Below, piece by piece: positions 51,842 to 61,538 of a stretch of 64,000 nt of DNA. Every line of letters begins with the position of its first letter. The first letter of the stretch is position 1. Made by a program: the position numbers and the translations under genes. The notes beneath the pieces are model-generated. The model searched no databases, was not told the origin of the DNA, and worked only from the letters and a program-made list of their open reading frames with translations. This DNA comes from Thalassocella blandensis (GTDB lineage: Bacteria > Pseudomonadota > Gammaproteobacteria > Pseudomonadales > Cellvibrionaceae), in assembly GCA_902141825.1 (NCBI GenBank), contig CABFPG010000001.1, positions 186,001 through 250,000 on the forward strand. The letters run 5' to 3'.

Positions 51842-53401
51842 TCATGCCGGCACAGGAATAGCTTTCAACGCGTGATACGCAGGCGCGAGTAATCGATAAT
51901 GTTTAACCAGAACATATAGAAAACGTGCCCAGCCAATAATGCCTTGCGCTACAGTGGAAAGCACATCGACAAACAGCCCGATAATGCGACTGGAAAATAA
52001 GAATCTATGACTAAAGTTCTGTATCGAAGCTGCAGCATTCTGTACCTTCTGCTCGCTTTCAGCCACGGTTAAAAAGTCACAATCCTTCCCGATAAGCACT
52101 AGATGAGGGTTTGTATTATCGATTTGACCGCGAGCGTACTGTTCAACCGAAGAAGTCAACGCGATAAAAGCCGTTCGAACAACCACGTAACTTTTGGTCG
52201 CAATCCGGAAAAAACCTCGAACCAGATTGTCCGCGATTTTTACAATTTTTTTAACTCCCTTTACCAACCAGTGCCAAATCCTTTTTATACCATCCCATAA
52301 TTTCATTCCTAATTTTTTAAATTGTGTGAACCCTTCCTTGATCTTTGCAGTTGAATTAAACATTTCTGCTGCTTGTCGGCTAAAATCCGGCTCATTAAAT
52401 TCTGCCGTATTTTCCGTAAAATTCTGTGGTTCCTGCAATGATCTAAAAAAATCGAGCGATAAAGTCCCAGCAAGTTGCTCGGCCTCCTCTTCCGACTTAT
52501 CCAACAAATCCCGCCAGAACTGGAGTAAAGCCCGATGAAGGTTTTTGTTGAAAGCGCCGGTAATCACCCACTTTCGCCCTCGCCTCACTCTTATCTGTTT
52601 AACGCCATAGCCATCAACAGGAAAGTTATCCGTATTGTCGATGTCTACCTCCAAACCCAACAACCACAACTCAACCCGTGCCACAGAAATTAAAAATCGA
52701 CGAATATTATCGGTGTCATCATCTCCGACCAAATTCGGATTTTCCATCACCCTGCGAGCACAGGAACGCATTTTTTCAGCATCCATCAACACTGTTTGCC
52801 AACTGTACATTGAATCTTCGGGCAATGAACACATAGCCCTTACCAGCATCTCAATTTTGTCCAGGACATTTTTTTTCAGGCCTGCAAATACGTAAGCTGG
52901 CTTTTTCTCCACGAAACCATAAGCCCATAAACGCAACTGGAATGCTCGATTAAATGCGGTATAGTAGCGTCCACCTGGTCTTATCCATTTTGTTGGGTCA
53001 ATCGGAGTTTCAAAACTTACCAGTTCCTGCAGCGCTTTCCAGGTTTTCTCTCCGAGCCAGCCGTCTTTTTCCAGCCCCGCGTCTCTCTGAAACCGAAGAA
53101 GATTCTCCTGGAAATTTTCATTTTCCTGACGCGACGGAGAAATATTACGACGGGGTTTATACTTCATGTACCCTAACAGCCAAAGTTGATGCGCGACCAC
53201 ATGAAAACGAACGGGATTAAGTTGCTTTACCTGTATGTTCATACCCGTTTCTGAATTAAAATCAGAAAGCGAAATCGCCGGTGCATCTATTACACCAGCG
53301 CGCTGCGCCTCCATCACCAGCTGTAAGGCGCTATCGCATTTCACTGCAATATCATCTTCCGATTCTGGAAACGGTAAGGCGCAATGTGGCAGCTCCTGCA
53401 T
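51842..53401 (-). CDS. Unknown 519-aa protein with a peptidoglycan-binding-like segment
   Basis: No signal peptide. Residues ~90-130 (FQENLLRFQRDAGLEKDG then WLGEKTWKALQEL) match the PG_binding_1 pattern that binds cell-wall peptide or glycan. A second, shorter version, KNLHRALLQFWRDLLDKSEE with preceding VDGYGVKQI, lies near 285. The C-terminal ~170 residues are amphipathic and hydrophobic (IWHWLVKGVKKIVKIADNLV; GLFVDVLSTVAQGIIGWARF). The start is ATG at 53401, overlapping the preceding stop by one base. It is the last gene of a three-gene unit. A wall-binding domain with a membrane-active tail suggests a bacteriocin or lysis-like factor, but this is inference. Confidence 0.6.
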   Translation of the reverse strand: MQELPHCALPFPESEDDIAVKCDSALQLVMEAQRAGVIDAPAISLSDFNSETGMNIQVKQLNPVRFHVVAHQLWLLGYMKYKPRRNISPSRQENENFQENLLRFQRDAGLEKDGWLGEKTWKALQELVSFETPIDPTKWIRPGGRYYTAFNRAFQLRLWAYGFVEKKPAYVFAGLKKNVLDKIEMLVRAMCSLPEDSMYSWQTVLMDAEKMRSCARRVMENPNLVGDDDTDNIRRFLISVARVELWLLGLEVDIDNTDNFPVDGYGVKQIRVRRGRKWVITGAFNKNLHRALLQFWRDLLDKSEEEAEQLAGTLSLDFFRSLQEPQNFTENTAEFNEPDFSRQAAEMFNSTAKIKEGFTQFKKLGMKLWDGIKRIWHWLVKGVKKIVKIADNLVRGFFRIATKSYVVVRTAFIALTSSVEQYARGQIDNTNPHLVLIGKDCDFLTVAESEQKVQNAAASIQNFSHRFLFSSRIIGLFVDVLSTVAQGIIGWARFLYVLVKHYRLLAPAYHALKAIPVPA

Positions 53402-53733
53402 CAATCAAAAATTCCTGTCACTAACTCAGCAAGGGCTTTACGTGTTTTTATACCGCCTTCTACCGCAGATTTATGCAACTCCATCGCGGATGCAGGAATA
53501 CCGCCATCTTCATTCGTTAAAAAGTTATAGGAATCACCGTCAAATTTGTATAGCGATTCTGCCACCAACTTAATCGACGAGTTCGCAATAGCACTATCCA
53601 CAGCATCTTTTATATTATTGTAGTTACCATTGGTAGCAGTAAGATCAACCTTTCCAGTGAAAGTTTGAACATGCAGTGACGAAAGATCCGTAATTAAATC
53701 ATTAATTTCTGAAAGCGCGTTTTTAAGAGCCAT
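53401..53733 (-). CDS. Small unknown protein (110 aa), middle gene of the unit
   Basis: It begins MALKNALSEINDLITDLSSL, then VQTFTGKVDLTATNGNYNN, and ends in helices (ALAELVTGIFD); about 110 residues, acidic, no signal peptide. AAGGAGA precedes ATG at 53733. The open frame continues upstream by 73 codons, but that part overlaps the preceding gene antisense-like in another frame and lacks a start site. Its stop overlaps the ATG of the 519-aa gene (TGATG), and its start lies inside the end of the 88-aa gene, so all three are coupled. Family unknown; the size and helix-strand-helix outline resemble small coiled partner proteins of membrane-active factors. Confidence 0.65.
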   Translation of the reverse strand: MALKNALSEINDLITDLSSLHVQTFTGKVDLTATNGNYNNIKDAVDSAIANSSIKLVAESLYKFDGDSYNFLTNEDGGIPASAMELHKSAVEGGIKTRKALAELVTGIFD

Positions 53734-53989
53734 GATCATCTCCTTGGGAATAAAATTTATTAATGAAGTATTGCATATCCATGAACCGGCGCGACAACCA
53801 AGTTCGCCAAACCGTGTAGGATTCCTTAGCAACGGTAATACGCCCGGCCTGCTCGGCCTGAAGTAAAATACTCGCATTACCCTGTAAACGTAATGACGCC
53901 ATTTCCTGGCGGGACAGCATGCCGCTATACGTGATAACACGTTGAGAGTCATTGGAAAAGGCTTGCTGTAGCTGTTCTCGAATTTTCAC
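53723..53989 (-). CDS. Small unknown protein (88 aa), first gene of the unit
   Basis: KIREQLQQAFSNDSQRVITY at the N-terminus, then EMASLRLQGNASILLQAEQA and a basic, aromatic C-terminus (WRTWLSRRFMDMQYFINKF). No signal peptide. It overlaps the next gene by 11 bp. No family recognised. Overlap and order with the next two genes indicate one operon. Confidence 0.6.
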   Translation of the reverse strand: MKIREQLQQAFSNDSQRVITYSGMLSRQEMASLRLQGNASILLQAEQAGRITVAKESYTVWRTWLSRRFMDMQYFINKFYSQGDDHGS

Positions 53990-54108
53990 TGTTGTAACCT
54001 GAACTCATTAGCGTCAATTATAAAGTGTAGAACTCTTTCTGACAGACACTATTATTTCTTATTCCAGGCTCAAAACATGAGTCTGTAACATTAAATTTTA
54101 ATGACTGT

Positions 54109-55329
54109 TTAAAAGCCTTCACCCTGACTTGACGGACCGGCATCGACGGCTAAGCTGAAAATGTGCTGATCGAAATAATTCAGTATTTTGTCAGTAATTT
54201 CGCCTGAATCACCTTTGTGTTTTAGCTGCCAAAGCACCCACGCACCGCTTGTTATAGGATCATACACGCTGCTTTCGCTACCGGGGGCGTGTTCAGGTTT
54301 ACAGGAGTCACCCGCTACAGGTTTCTTATCTGCTTTTTTGTGTCGGCCCTTGTTCTGATTTTTGTAAGCGTTAAATTGCTTTATTTCAAGACATTGATAG
54401 AATGCCAATTCTTTATCTGGAACGCCAGCACAACACTCTCCACGCAGTGCATGCCCCTGAGAAAAAGAGTCCTGAATAAGATGCAACAACGAACCTATCG
54501 CCTTGCTTTTTACTTTTTCTGGTCTTAAGTCCACATTGCAGGTGTATATATTTGTTTTACATTCAAAAGCAAACATAGAGCCAATGGACCATGGCTCGCC
54601 ACGACTCACAACACAAGGGAATGCAATTTTGCCTTGAGGCATCATAACATCCGCTATTGGGTTACCGTGCTCTGCTTGGCCAGCCCAGTAATTGCAATAA
54701 CTCTGTTCAATAAATGTCTCGCCTGTATTCAACGTTTCATTCTGAATCACCAACAACAAGTAACGCACCCAGGCAAGAATTTCGCTTTTCGTTACGGCGG
54801 CATCAACGCCTTCGCTTGCGCTCATAGCATGCATAAACTGAAAACTGCCGTAGTGCGCGCTACAACGCAGCCCAGTAGTAATATGTTTAGCCTTTCCCTT
54901 GCACCCCACCACACCCATATTCCAGCTCCAACGCATCAGCCCAATGGGGTTGGCAAAGCTTAACTCGGACACAGGGTCATCGGGAAATCGAACCGCTTTT
55001 TTTGCTGCTTTTTTTGTCCATACGCCCATTTCAATCCTGGTTAAATCTAGAGCAACCTCCTCGCCATTATATCTACCGTGACATCTGCGAGGTGCCACTT
55101 CTGAATTCTGAGCACACACCATGGAATCCCATGTCATGGTTTCATGATGATTCCCCGCTAACCAAATTGTTCTCGCTGCGGCATATTGCGAAATAAAAAT
55201 CAGCGACAGTAAAACAAACTTGGTAAGAGGCACGAGCAAACTGCGTAAGATAATTACCTCAAGCCGCGAGGGAATTGGTGATACTGTAGGAATGGGGAAA
55301 ATTGAGCGAATTAACGGAGAGCTATTCAT
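54109..55329 (-). CDS. Secreted Cys-rich protein with a phospholipase C/S1-P1-like His motif
   Basis: 406 aa. An N-terminal hydrophobic segment (LTKFVLLSLIFISQYAAA, ~35-52) fits a signal peptide if a start nearer ATG/GTG ~55230 is used; the long N-terminus is suspicious. About twelve cysteines are present in the mature part, fitting periplasmic or extracellular location. SLLHLIQDSFSQGHALRGE (~282-300) resembles the zinc-ligand helix of phospholipase C and S1/P1 nucleases (HxxxDxxxxxH). HYGSFQFMHAMSAS and NHHETMTW add further histidines. Zinc-dependent phosphodiesterase is a reasonable hypothesis, not shown. It is a single gene between the 88-aa gene and a 356-bp gap. Confidence 0.55.
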   Translation of the reverse strand: MNSSPLIRSIFPIPTVSPIPSRLEVIILRSLLVPLTKFVLLSLIFISQYAAARTIWLAGNHHETMTWDSMVCAQNSEVAPRRCHGRYNGEEVALDLTRIEMGVWTKKAAKKAVRFPDDPVSELSFANPIGLMRWSWNMGVVGCKGKAKHITTGLRCSAHYGSFQFMHAMSASEGVDAAVTKSEILAWVRYLLLVIQNETLNTGETFIEQSYCNYWAGQAEHGNPIADVMMPQGKIAFPCVVSRGEPWSIGSMFAFECKTNIYTCNVDLRPEKVKSKAIGSLLHLIQDSFSQGHALRGECCAGVPDKELAFYQCLEIKQFNAYKNQNKGRHKKADKKPVAGDSCKPEHAPGSESSVYDPITSGAWVLWQLKHKGDSGEITDKILNYFDQHIFSLAVDAGPSSQGEGF

Positions 55330-55685
55330 ACTAATCCCTTTTGAATATTTTCTTTGGCGTTTATTGTGTATAGATTTTTAAGTATAAGATACCCAATACG
55401 TACAATGAAAACGATGTTTTCCATTGCTATTGCATAAGCAGTATAGGTGATTGCAGGATAAATACTGCTTTAATTTTGGAATGACGTTAATGCTGGTGGG
55501 TGGGTTTGTTTACTTATCATGCTTGATGGTGCTTGACGGCACCTGATGATAATTGATGTGGTAGCGAAAATTTAGGTATTTACAGTGTGGAAAATGCTTA
55601 TCTTTTTTTGCATCCCACCACACTGTACATTTTATTCCTTTTAAGTCAGAACACTGATCACTCAATCTCTTTACAGGGATTCCCG
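55330..55685. other. Intergenic region with a 10-bp inverted repeat
   Basis: 356 bp between two minus-strand genes. TACAGTGTGG (55581-55590) and CCACACTGTA (55618-55627) form a 10-bp perfect dyad with a 27-base spacer that contains a second short pair, ATGC/GCAT. It could be the end structure of the kinase transcript, but no T-run follows on the minus strand. Nothing else seen. Confidence 0.45.
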
Positions 55686-58600
55686 CTATAGGCTCTTCGC
55701 GTTTTCTATTACCGGGGAGAGTAATGTATTAGGTAATGATACCACCACAGTAAAAGACACAAAGCTGTGCTCCTTATCCTGTGAATCACCTAGCTGGATT
55801 GAAATACCGCCACCAATCTCACCAAGATACGCTTTTACAGCTTCCATACCAACCCCCCTGCCCGATATATCAGTGACAGCTTCTGCAGAGGAAACGCCTG
55901 ACGTAAATATCGTGTTGGCAACTTCCTGCTTGCTCGGGGTAAAATCTTCGTCCCAGAGTTTTCTTTGTCTACCGATCTTCTCCAGCGCCAATAAATTTAA
56001 TCCTCGACCATCGTCTTTGAGATGTAACTCAAAAACTTTATCCTTCACCTGCCCAGCAATATCTATGTGCCCGGCTGCAGGCTTGTCTCGACGAAGGCGC
56101 TCTTCTGGAGATTCAATGCCATGATCGATACTGTTACGAAGCAAATGTGAGAAGACATTGGTTATGACTTCGTGCGCCTCGGATTTAAGCCGAATGTCAT
56201 TCACATTAAAGGTAACATCTGGAGCAGGTTTTCCAAGCTGTTCTGCAATAGAAGACAAGGCATTAACAATATCCGACAAGATCTCCGGAATAGCGGCATC
56301 TTCTTCCGTATGACTGTGCTTTAACGCCCCCTCATTAACCGCCAGCTCACCATCGGTAACCTTCACGACTGATTCACTCATTCGGATTACGCGTCTATAA
56401 ACAGCGGAGTATTCCTGTAATACTGCCTCTACTCGCGCTATATCCTGAGTTAATAATTCAGAATTCCACTCAGACGTTTTACTTTGCTGTGTATATGAAT
56501 CTTCTGCATTATGCGCAACTTCACTTAAGTAGCTAAATCCGTAAGTTCGACAGTTACCTTTAATGGTATGCATGTTTCTAAACAGATACGCCACCGTTTC
56601 CTCTGACGGCGTTTCTGTTCGCTCAATTTTTTGGCGATTCTGCTCGCAGAATTTAATTATGGATTTTTCAAGACTTAAGAATTTCTTACTCGACACGTTA
56701 AGCAACTGCCCAATAATATCCAGCTCGCGACGCTGAGTCATTGACTCTTGTTCCATCTGCTTTAAGCGAGTGACATCCCGCACGGAAACCATGATTTTTT
56801 TAACAATGTCATTGGCGGCGATGCAATTCCAATCTAACGACAAAGTTTTTCGATGTCCATTTATATCGACAGAATACTCATCGATTAATAGGTGGCTGTT
56901 AAACTCGAAAAACATTTCCTCTTCACCGAGAGAAGCCGCTGTCACCTCTTTAATCTGCGTGATCACTTCGTTGCTTAAATCAGCATTGGTAAACAGTAAA
57001 TCAATGAAGTCTCTTTCAGCAATTTCAGAGGTTTCAAAAATTTCCTCAAGAAACCTGGAATATTCCTGATGAATTTCACCACCTGGTTTTATGGTAAACA
57101 ATCCCTGGCGCATATTACTCAACATGGCCTGTATATCCGAATTCTTCTGGCTTAGCTCCAGAGTTCTTTCTGTCACCTTTTCTTCCAGAATCTTGTTTAA
57201 CACTTCCACGGCCTTACGTTTTTTACGTTGATGCCCAACAATTAACAACAGTAAAGCGATTGCCGCAAGCACATACAATGTGTAGGCCCACCAGGTGAGC
57301 CATGGGGGTGGCAGCTGGACAATAGTGATGGATTTACCTTCATCGTTCCAGACACCATCATTATTACTCCCCCTTACTGTAAAGGTATAGGTCCCAGGAT
57401 CAAGGTTAGTGTATTTTGCTGATTTTCCGGTTCCTGCGCGAATCCAATTTTGGTCAAATCCTTCCAGCTTATATTGGTACTGGTTTTTTTCAGAGTCGCG
57501 GAAGTTCAACGCAGCGTAATCCAAAATAAACATATTCTGGTGATAATCAAGCACCAATGTATCAGTGTAATTGATATCCTTGTTAAGGATTCCATCTTTA
57601 CCATTAACTTGTATTACATCCGAGAATATTTTCAGTTCCGTAAACACGACAGGAGGTACATTGGGGTTTTCCACCAGTTCATCTGGCTTATAAACTCGCA
57701 AACCATTAATTCCCCCCAAAATCACTTCGTTTGCCTGCGTCATCACCCCGGAATCAAAATTAAATCCGCCTACCAGTTTGCCGCCGTCTCGCGTATAGTT
57801 TTTTATTTTACCGTTTTCGGGATTGTAAGAACTTACCCCATTAGCCGTTCCGAGCCAGAGTGTGCCATCTTTATCTTCCAGTATTTTTCGGATGTTATCG
57901 TCATTCAAACCATCTTTTGATGTAACGCGCGTAAAACTCTGTGTATCGTAATGGTATTGGTTTATACCGAGATTTGTCCCAATCCATAATCGTCCTTTTT
58001 TATCCTCATGAATAGTAATGGCGTAAGCATCACTAATGCTGTTCGGGTCATTTTCGTCCGGCTTAAAATGGGTAAAAGTGCCAGTGGTGCGATCCATCAA
58101 ATCCAAGCCATTTGAAGTTCCCACCCAAAAATTTCCGCGGGAATCTTCGAATATAGTCCACACCCATTCAGAGGCGATGTGCTGGTTATCGACATCACTC
58201 GGCCAGTAATGTGTGAATTGCTTTGTTTTACGATCGTATTGACTTAGGCCTCCGGTATGCGTTGCAAACCAAAGATCTTTATTTCTATCTTCATAAATGG
58301 ACCATACGTGGCCACTATTTAACTTGTCTGACTGGGTTATACGTTCTTCTGGAAAGTTAAAGGGTATTCGAGTTATTTCTCGCGTGCGAATATCCATGCG
58401 CGTGACCCCACCATTCCAATGCCCGACCCACAGAATATTATTCGAATCAATTAAACTACTTAACACCGCATTGGCCGCCAGAGTTTTAGGATCATCTTTT
58501 TCGTGAGAATAACGGGTAAAGCTATTGGTTTTACGATTTAAAAAGTTGAGCCCAATTTCGGTTCCCAGCCATAAATTTCCATCGCGATCTTCGCTTACAG

Positions 58601-59762
58601 TGAGCACAGAGTTGTTACTTAAACTGCTGGCATCCGCCACATCATTGGCATAATGCAGTATTGCCGTACTCGACTGATCAAAAAAATCAATTCCCTGTGG
58701 ATACATACCAATCCAGATATCTCCCGTATTGTCTTCGAAAATGGTACGTACAATATTCGATGTTAACGAGGTGGCTTTGCTTGGGTTATTTTTATAGCTG
58801 ATGAATCTGTTTTTTTCAGCTTGATACAAGGCCACACCACCCTGATCCAAGGCAAGCCATAAACGGCCTTTAGAATCTCGCATTACTCCCCAAACATTAC
58901 TGGTCACTAAGGAGTTCGGATCTTGTGCATCATGTGTGAAACGCTGAACGACCCCCTTACCTGGTTCAAACAGCACAACACCATTTGGCGTTGCCAGCCA
59001 GAGCTTGCCATCCCCATTCGGCGCAATTGCACGAACTTCATTATCAATTGAAGCATCGCTTTTTTTGTCTAAGGCAATATGCTTCAGCTCGCCCGTTTTC
59101 CAGTCGTAAGTTTCCAGACCCGCAATGCCTCCGAACCAGATCTCTTTTTCCGGAGTGATATACAAGGCTTTAATTGAGTTATGTGCAGGCTTATTGGGGT
59201 GCAAGGGGTCTTCTGGGTCGGCAGAAAAAGACTGGTACTTCAATGTTTCAGGGTCAATAATGTAAAATCCGTCATAGGAAATTGCCAGCAGCTTTCCATT
59301 AGGTAGCTCGGCCATTTGGTTAACGAATGACTCTGTTATTTTCACCGTCTGATCTGGAGAATTTGGAATTTTTCTGAGCAAGTCAACTTCTTTATCGTAG
59401 TAGGCAACGCCCTTGGTCGTAGAAAACCATAGTCTGTTACGACTGTCTTCAAAAATATGAATGGTGTTGGTTAGAGGGGCTTTTACTGTTTCACCACCCT
59501 CGTTCACCTCCAAGTCTATTTGTTTAAATTGGGTACCATCATAGCGCACAAGAGCATTCCACCCTCCCAGCCACATAAATCCATCACTGTCTTGCAATAT
59601 ACCGCGCACTTCTCCCAAGACAATTTCTTTGTTTTCCAGGATATGCTGGAATTTTATTGTCTGAGGGTAAAGCGTTGCTTCAGCCTGAGCCAGTTGGCTA
59701 TGCATCATCATGCTCCATAACCAAATAGATAAAATCAGACTTTTAATATTCCTAATTGACAT
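55686..59762 (-). CDS. Two-component propeller sensor with CheA-like HPt and ATPase output
   Basis: 1358 aa. A signal peptide at ~1-28 is followed by two seven-bladed propellers built of Reg_prop repeats (~45-700; units such as EDRDGNLWLGTEIGL and EDSRGNFWVGTSNGL). Next come a Y_Y_Y domain (~745-815, ending NLDPGTYTFTVRGSNNDGVW) and one membrane helix (~825-845). A coiled linker leads to a PAS-like domain (~880-1005). An HPt domain has the phospho-His at 1065 in HTIKGN. A CheA-type HATPase has the N-box HLLRNSIDHGIE (~1208-1219), DDGRGLN and GRGVGMEAV. There is no HisKA domain and no receiver. Propeller sensors of this type detect polysaccharide breakdown products in other bacteria. The partner response regulator is not adjacent; the NtrC-like gene at 61.5 kb is the nearest candidate but lacks a phospho-acceptor. 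Confidence 0.88.
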   Translation of the reverse strand: MSIRNIKSLILSIWLWSMMMHSQLAQAEATLYPQTIKFQHILENKEIVLGEVRGILQDSDGFMWLGGWNALVRYDGTQFKQIDLEVNEGGETVKAPLTNTIHIFEDSRNRLWFSTTKGVAYYDKEVDLLRKIPNSPDQTVKITESFVNQMAELPNGKLLAISYDGFYIIDPETLKYQSFSADPEDPLHPNKPAHNSIKALYITPEKEIWFGGIAGLETYDWKTGELKHIALDKKSDASIDNEVRAIAPNGDGKLWLATPNGVVLFEPGKGVVQRFTHDAQDPNSLVTSNVWGVMRDSKGRLWLALDQGGVALYQAEKNRFISYKNNPSKATSLTSNIVRTIFEDNTGDIWIGMYPQGIDFFDQSSTAILHYANDVADASSLSNNSVLTVSEDRDGNLWLGTEIGLNFLNRKTNSFTRYSHEKDDPKTLAANAVLSSLIDSNNILWVGHWNGGVTRMDIRTREITRIPFNFPEERITQSDKLNSGHVWSIYEDRNKDLWFATHTGGLSQYDRKTKQFTHYWPSDVDNQHIASEWVWTIFEDSRGNFWVGTSNGLDLMDRTTGTFTHFKPDENDPNSISDAYAITIHEDKKGRLWIGTNLGINQYHYDTQSFTRVTSKDGLNDDNIRKILEDKDGTLWLGTANGVSSYNPENGKIKNYTRDGGKLVGGFNFDSGVMTQANEVILGGINGLRVYKPDELVENPNVPPVVFTELKIFSDVIQVNGKDGILNKDINYTDTLVLDYHQNMFILDYAALNFRDSEKNQYQYKLEGFDQNWIRAGTGKSAKYTNLDPGTYTFTVRGSNNDGVWNDEGKSITIVQLPPPWLTWWAYTLYVLAAIALLLLIVGHQRKKRKAVEVLNKILEEKVTERTLELSQKNSDIQAMLSNMRQGLFTIKPGGEIHQEYSRFLEEIFETSEIAERDFIDLLFTNADLSNEVITQIKEVTAASLGEEEMFFEFNSHLLIDEYSVDINGHRKTLSLDWNCIAANDIVKKIMVSVRDVTRLKQMEQESMTQRRELDIIGQLLNVSSKKFLSLEKSIIKFCEQNRQKIERTETPSEETVAYLFRNMHTIKGNCRTYGFSYLSEVAHNAEDSYTQQSKTSEWNSELLTQDIARVEAVLQEYSAVYRRVIRMSESVVKVTDGELAVNEGALKHSHTEEDAAIPEILSDIVNALSSIAEQLGKPAPDVTFNVNDIRLKSEAHEVITNVFSHLLRNSIDHGIESPEERLRRDKPAAGHIDIAGQVKDKVFELHLKDDGRGLNLLALEKIGRQRKLWDEDFTPSKQEVANTIFTSGVSSAEAVTDISGRGVGMEAVKAYLGEIGGGISIQLGDSQDKEHSFVSFTVVVSLPNTLLSPVIENAKSL

Positions 59763-60040
59763 TTACTAAACCTTGCCGCTTGTTATTCCCCAATAATTCA
59801 CCTCGCCGTCGTCCATTTATAAACTGGATATCTTCCACACGTCGCCTCGATGAATTATAACGATTACCAGTTAATTCTTAAGATCATACCGGCATGCGAA
59901 CGTCTCTTATTATTTAAGAGCAACTCAACTCTAATAGTTTAGTCGGCAAACGCGAATTTCTCTGCTATCCAAGGCTTTATTGCGCTAAAAATATGGTAAT
60001 TGACAGCGATAAATATCACCTTGAGCAGGAGGATAAGGTT

Positions 60041-60202
60041 ATGCACTTATTTATTACTGTTTTTTTACTGAGATTTCGTATCGAATGCAGACTTCCCGTT
60101 GGGGTAGAAATTTGCGAGATAAAAAACTTGGGGGATATGTGGAATAATTTGAAGTGGATGCTTAGCACGAATCTTAAGGCTTTCAGTTTTATCTCATGCT
60201 AA
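60041..60202 (+). CDS. Candidate 53-aa protein with a strong ribosome-binding site
   Basis: AGGAGGA at 60027-60033, seven bases, ATG at 60041: an ideal Shine-Dalgarno arrangement in an otherwise empty gap. The product begins MHLFITVFLLRFRIECRLP, then GVEICEIKNLGDMWNN, ending FSFISC; it has one short hydrophobic N-terminal stretch and three cysteines. No family, no terminator after it. It may be a chance frame. Confidence 0.3.
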   Translation: MHLFITVFLLRFRIECRLPVGVEICEIKNLGDMWNNLKWMLSTNLKAFSFISC

Positions 60203-61379
60203 TTTACCACGATCTAGTCGCACCAATACAGTGCAAACCTAACAATCACCGCGCTGTATTCCCAGGATTTCTGCTGCCGGCATAGACCAACCTTTTTGGG
60301 CTTAGCATAACTGCTTGATGGAATATTTATCGGAGGTAACAGGCCATTTGATGAGCCATCCCAACGGCTCACTCCTGCCATACCAGGAGCAAACTTTTCT
60401 CACATTCCAATTGCAGATCCCGGGAAAACTGGCTTTGGCATCCAGAAAAAATGCACCAATAGAACCGTAACATATGCGTTTACTGAATCCTGATTTTAGA
60501 TTGCTCAGCAGTTTTGTACAATTAAACAACAAGCTCCTACTTTTTTTGCTATTTAGTTCCGTTTACGCACTGGCTTTCCTTTTCAATTTCGCTAAAATGA
60601 CGTCTTTGCACAGGCTCAGCAATGGAAAAACTCTGGGCTACTGCTGAAACTGCTAAATGATTCGTCAGCAAGATCTAATAGACAGAAAACCGTATATCAC
60701 TTTTTTATTAATTTTTCAGCATATCGGTTTTAAATGATTCATTCGCAAGCTTGAGATTAACACGTCAACACGACTCAATGGGATTACTCCTTCCTCTGTA
60801 GCGAGAAGAGGTGAGGAAAGGTCAGCAATGGTGAGGAGAGAGAAAAGGAGAGGCAACGTGCGGTGTGGTGAAATTAAAACAACCAACAAGGTAAAACTAT
60901 ATTTGCGCTTTTTACATTGCTTTCAAGAATGGCAATAAATAATCATCTTATATTACCAACAAAGCGCACAAGCAACATTAAACGGATTTCGACATGGACA
61001 ATTCTAAACTTAACATCACGAGCCTGAAGCCATTCAAGACTCGCTGTGACTTCCTCAAAACTACACTCCTGCGTCACGCTCCTGCTGATTCCATATTGTT
61101 GAATATCACTTCTACCAAAATAGCCGCGCATTGTTTAGCGTTTGCAACCTCAGATTCAATCAGAGTGCCACTAAACACTACTTCAGGGAAGATGAGCGTT
61201 GAAAGTTTTAAACGACAGTACCTGCTCCAACAGTGCCTGCTCCAACTGTAACAACGCAAACAACAGCCAAATAGGCAGCAAACACACCGTATGAACATTT
61301 ATAAATTGGAAACGCTAAGAAAAAATCACCAAGGGAGAAAGATAATAAAATAAGCAAAAAGAGATAAGTATAGCGACAA

Positions 61380-61426
61380 CAATAAAGAGACTCATAAAGA
61401 GAACAATAAAGAGAGCAATAAAAAAC
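61380..61426. repeat. Four imperfect tandem units CAATAAAGAGA
   Basis: CAATAAAGAGACT, CATAAAGAGAA, CAATAAAGAGAG, CAATAAAAAAC in direct succession, 11-13 bp each, 113-159 bp upstream of the NtrC-like gene. Possible regulator-binding array or slippage product. Confidence 0.55.
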
Positions 61427-61538
61427 ACAGCATTGAAATGTACTAAGTACATAGGCACTACGGACACGACCTAAATACAAAAATTAAATATATACAACAC
61501 CTAAATTTTACCTACTCAAAAGATATGAGCGAACAGCC

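Larger units (their letters stand above)
59763..61538. other. 1.8-kb gap, nearly gene-free
   Basis: A+T-rich with low coding signal on both strands. It contains a possible 53-codon gene (60041-60202), an unidentified frame remnant at 60302-60532 (minus), a purine-rich stretch with repeated GGTGAGGA (~60808-60860), and four imperfect CAATAAAGAGA units (61380-61426). Frames of 85-90 codons at 60994-61251 (plus) and 61208-61480 (minus) overlap each other and have no ribosome-binding site. Promoters for the kinase and the NtrC-like gene must lie at the two ends. Confidence 0.5.

Noticed and set aside
60302-60532. Minus-strand 76-codon frame ending KWPVTSDKYSIKQLC, suspected transposase remnant
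   Set aside because: No DDE or integrase motif is readable, no inverted repeats or target duplication around it; kept only as an unexplained stretch.
60943-61480. Overlapping frames of 62-90 codons, some with pentapeptide-like spacing on the minus strand
   Set aside because: The pentapeptide pattern does not hold in any one frame, and the plus- and minus-strand frames conflict with each other.
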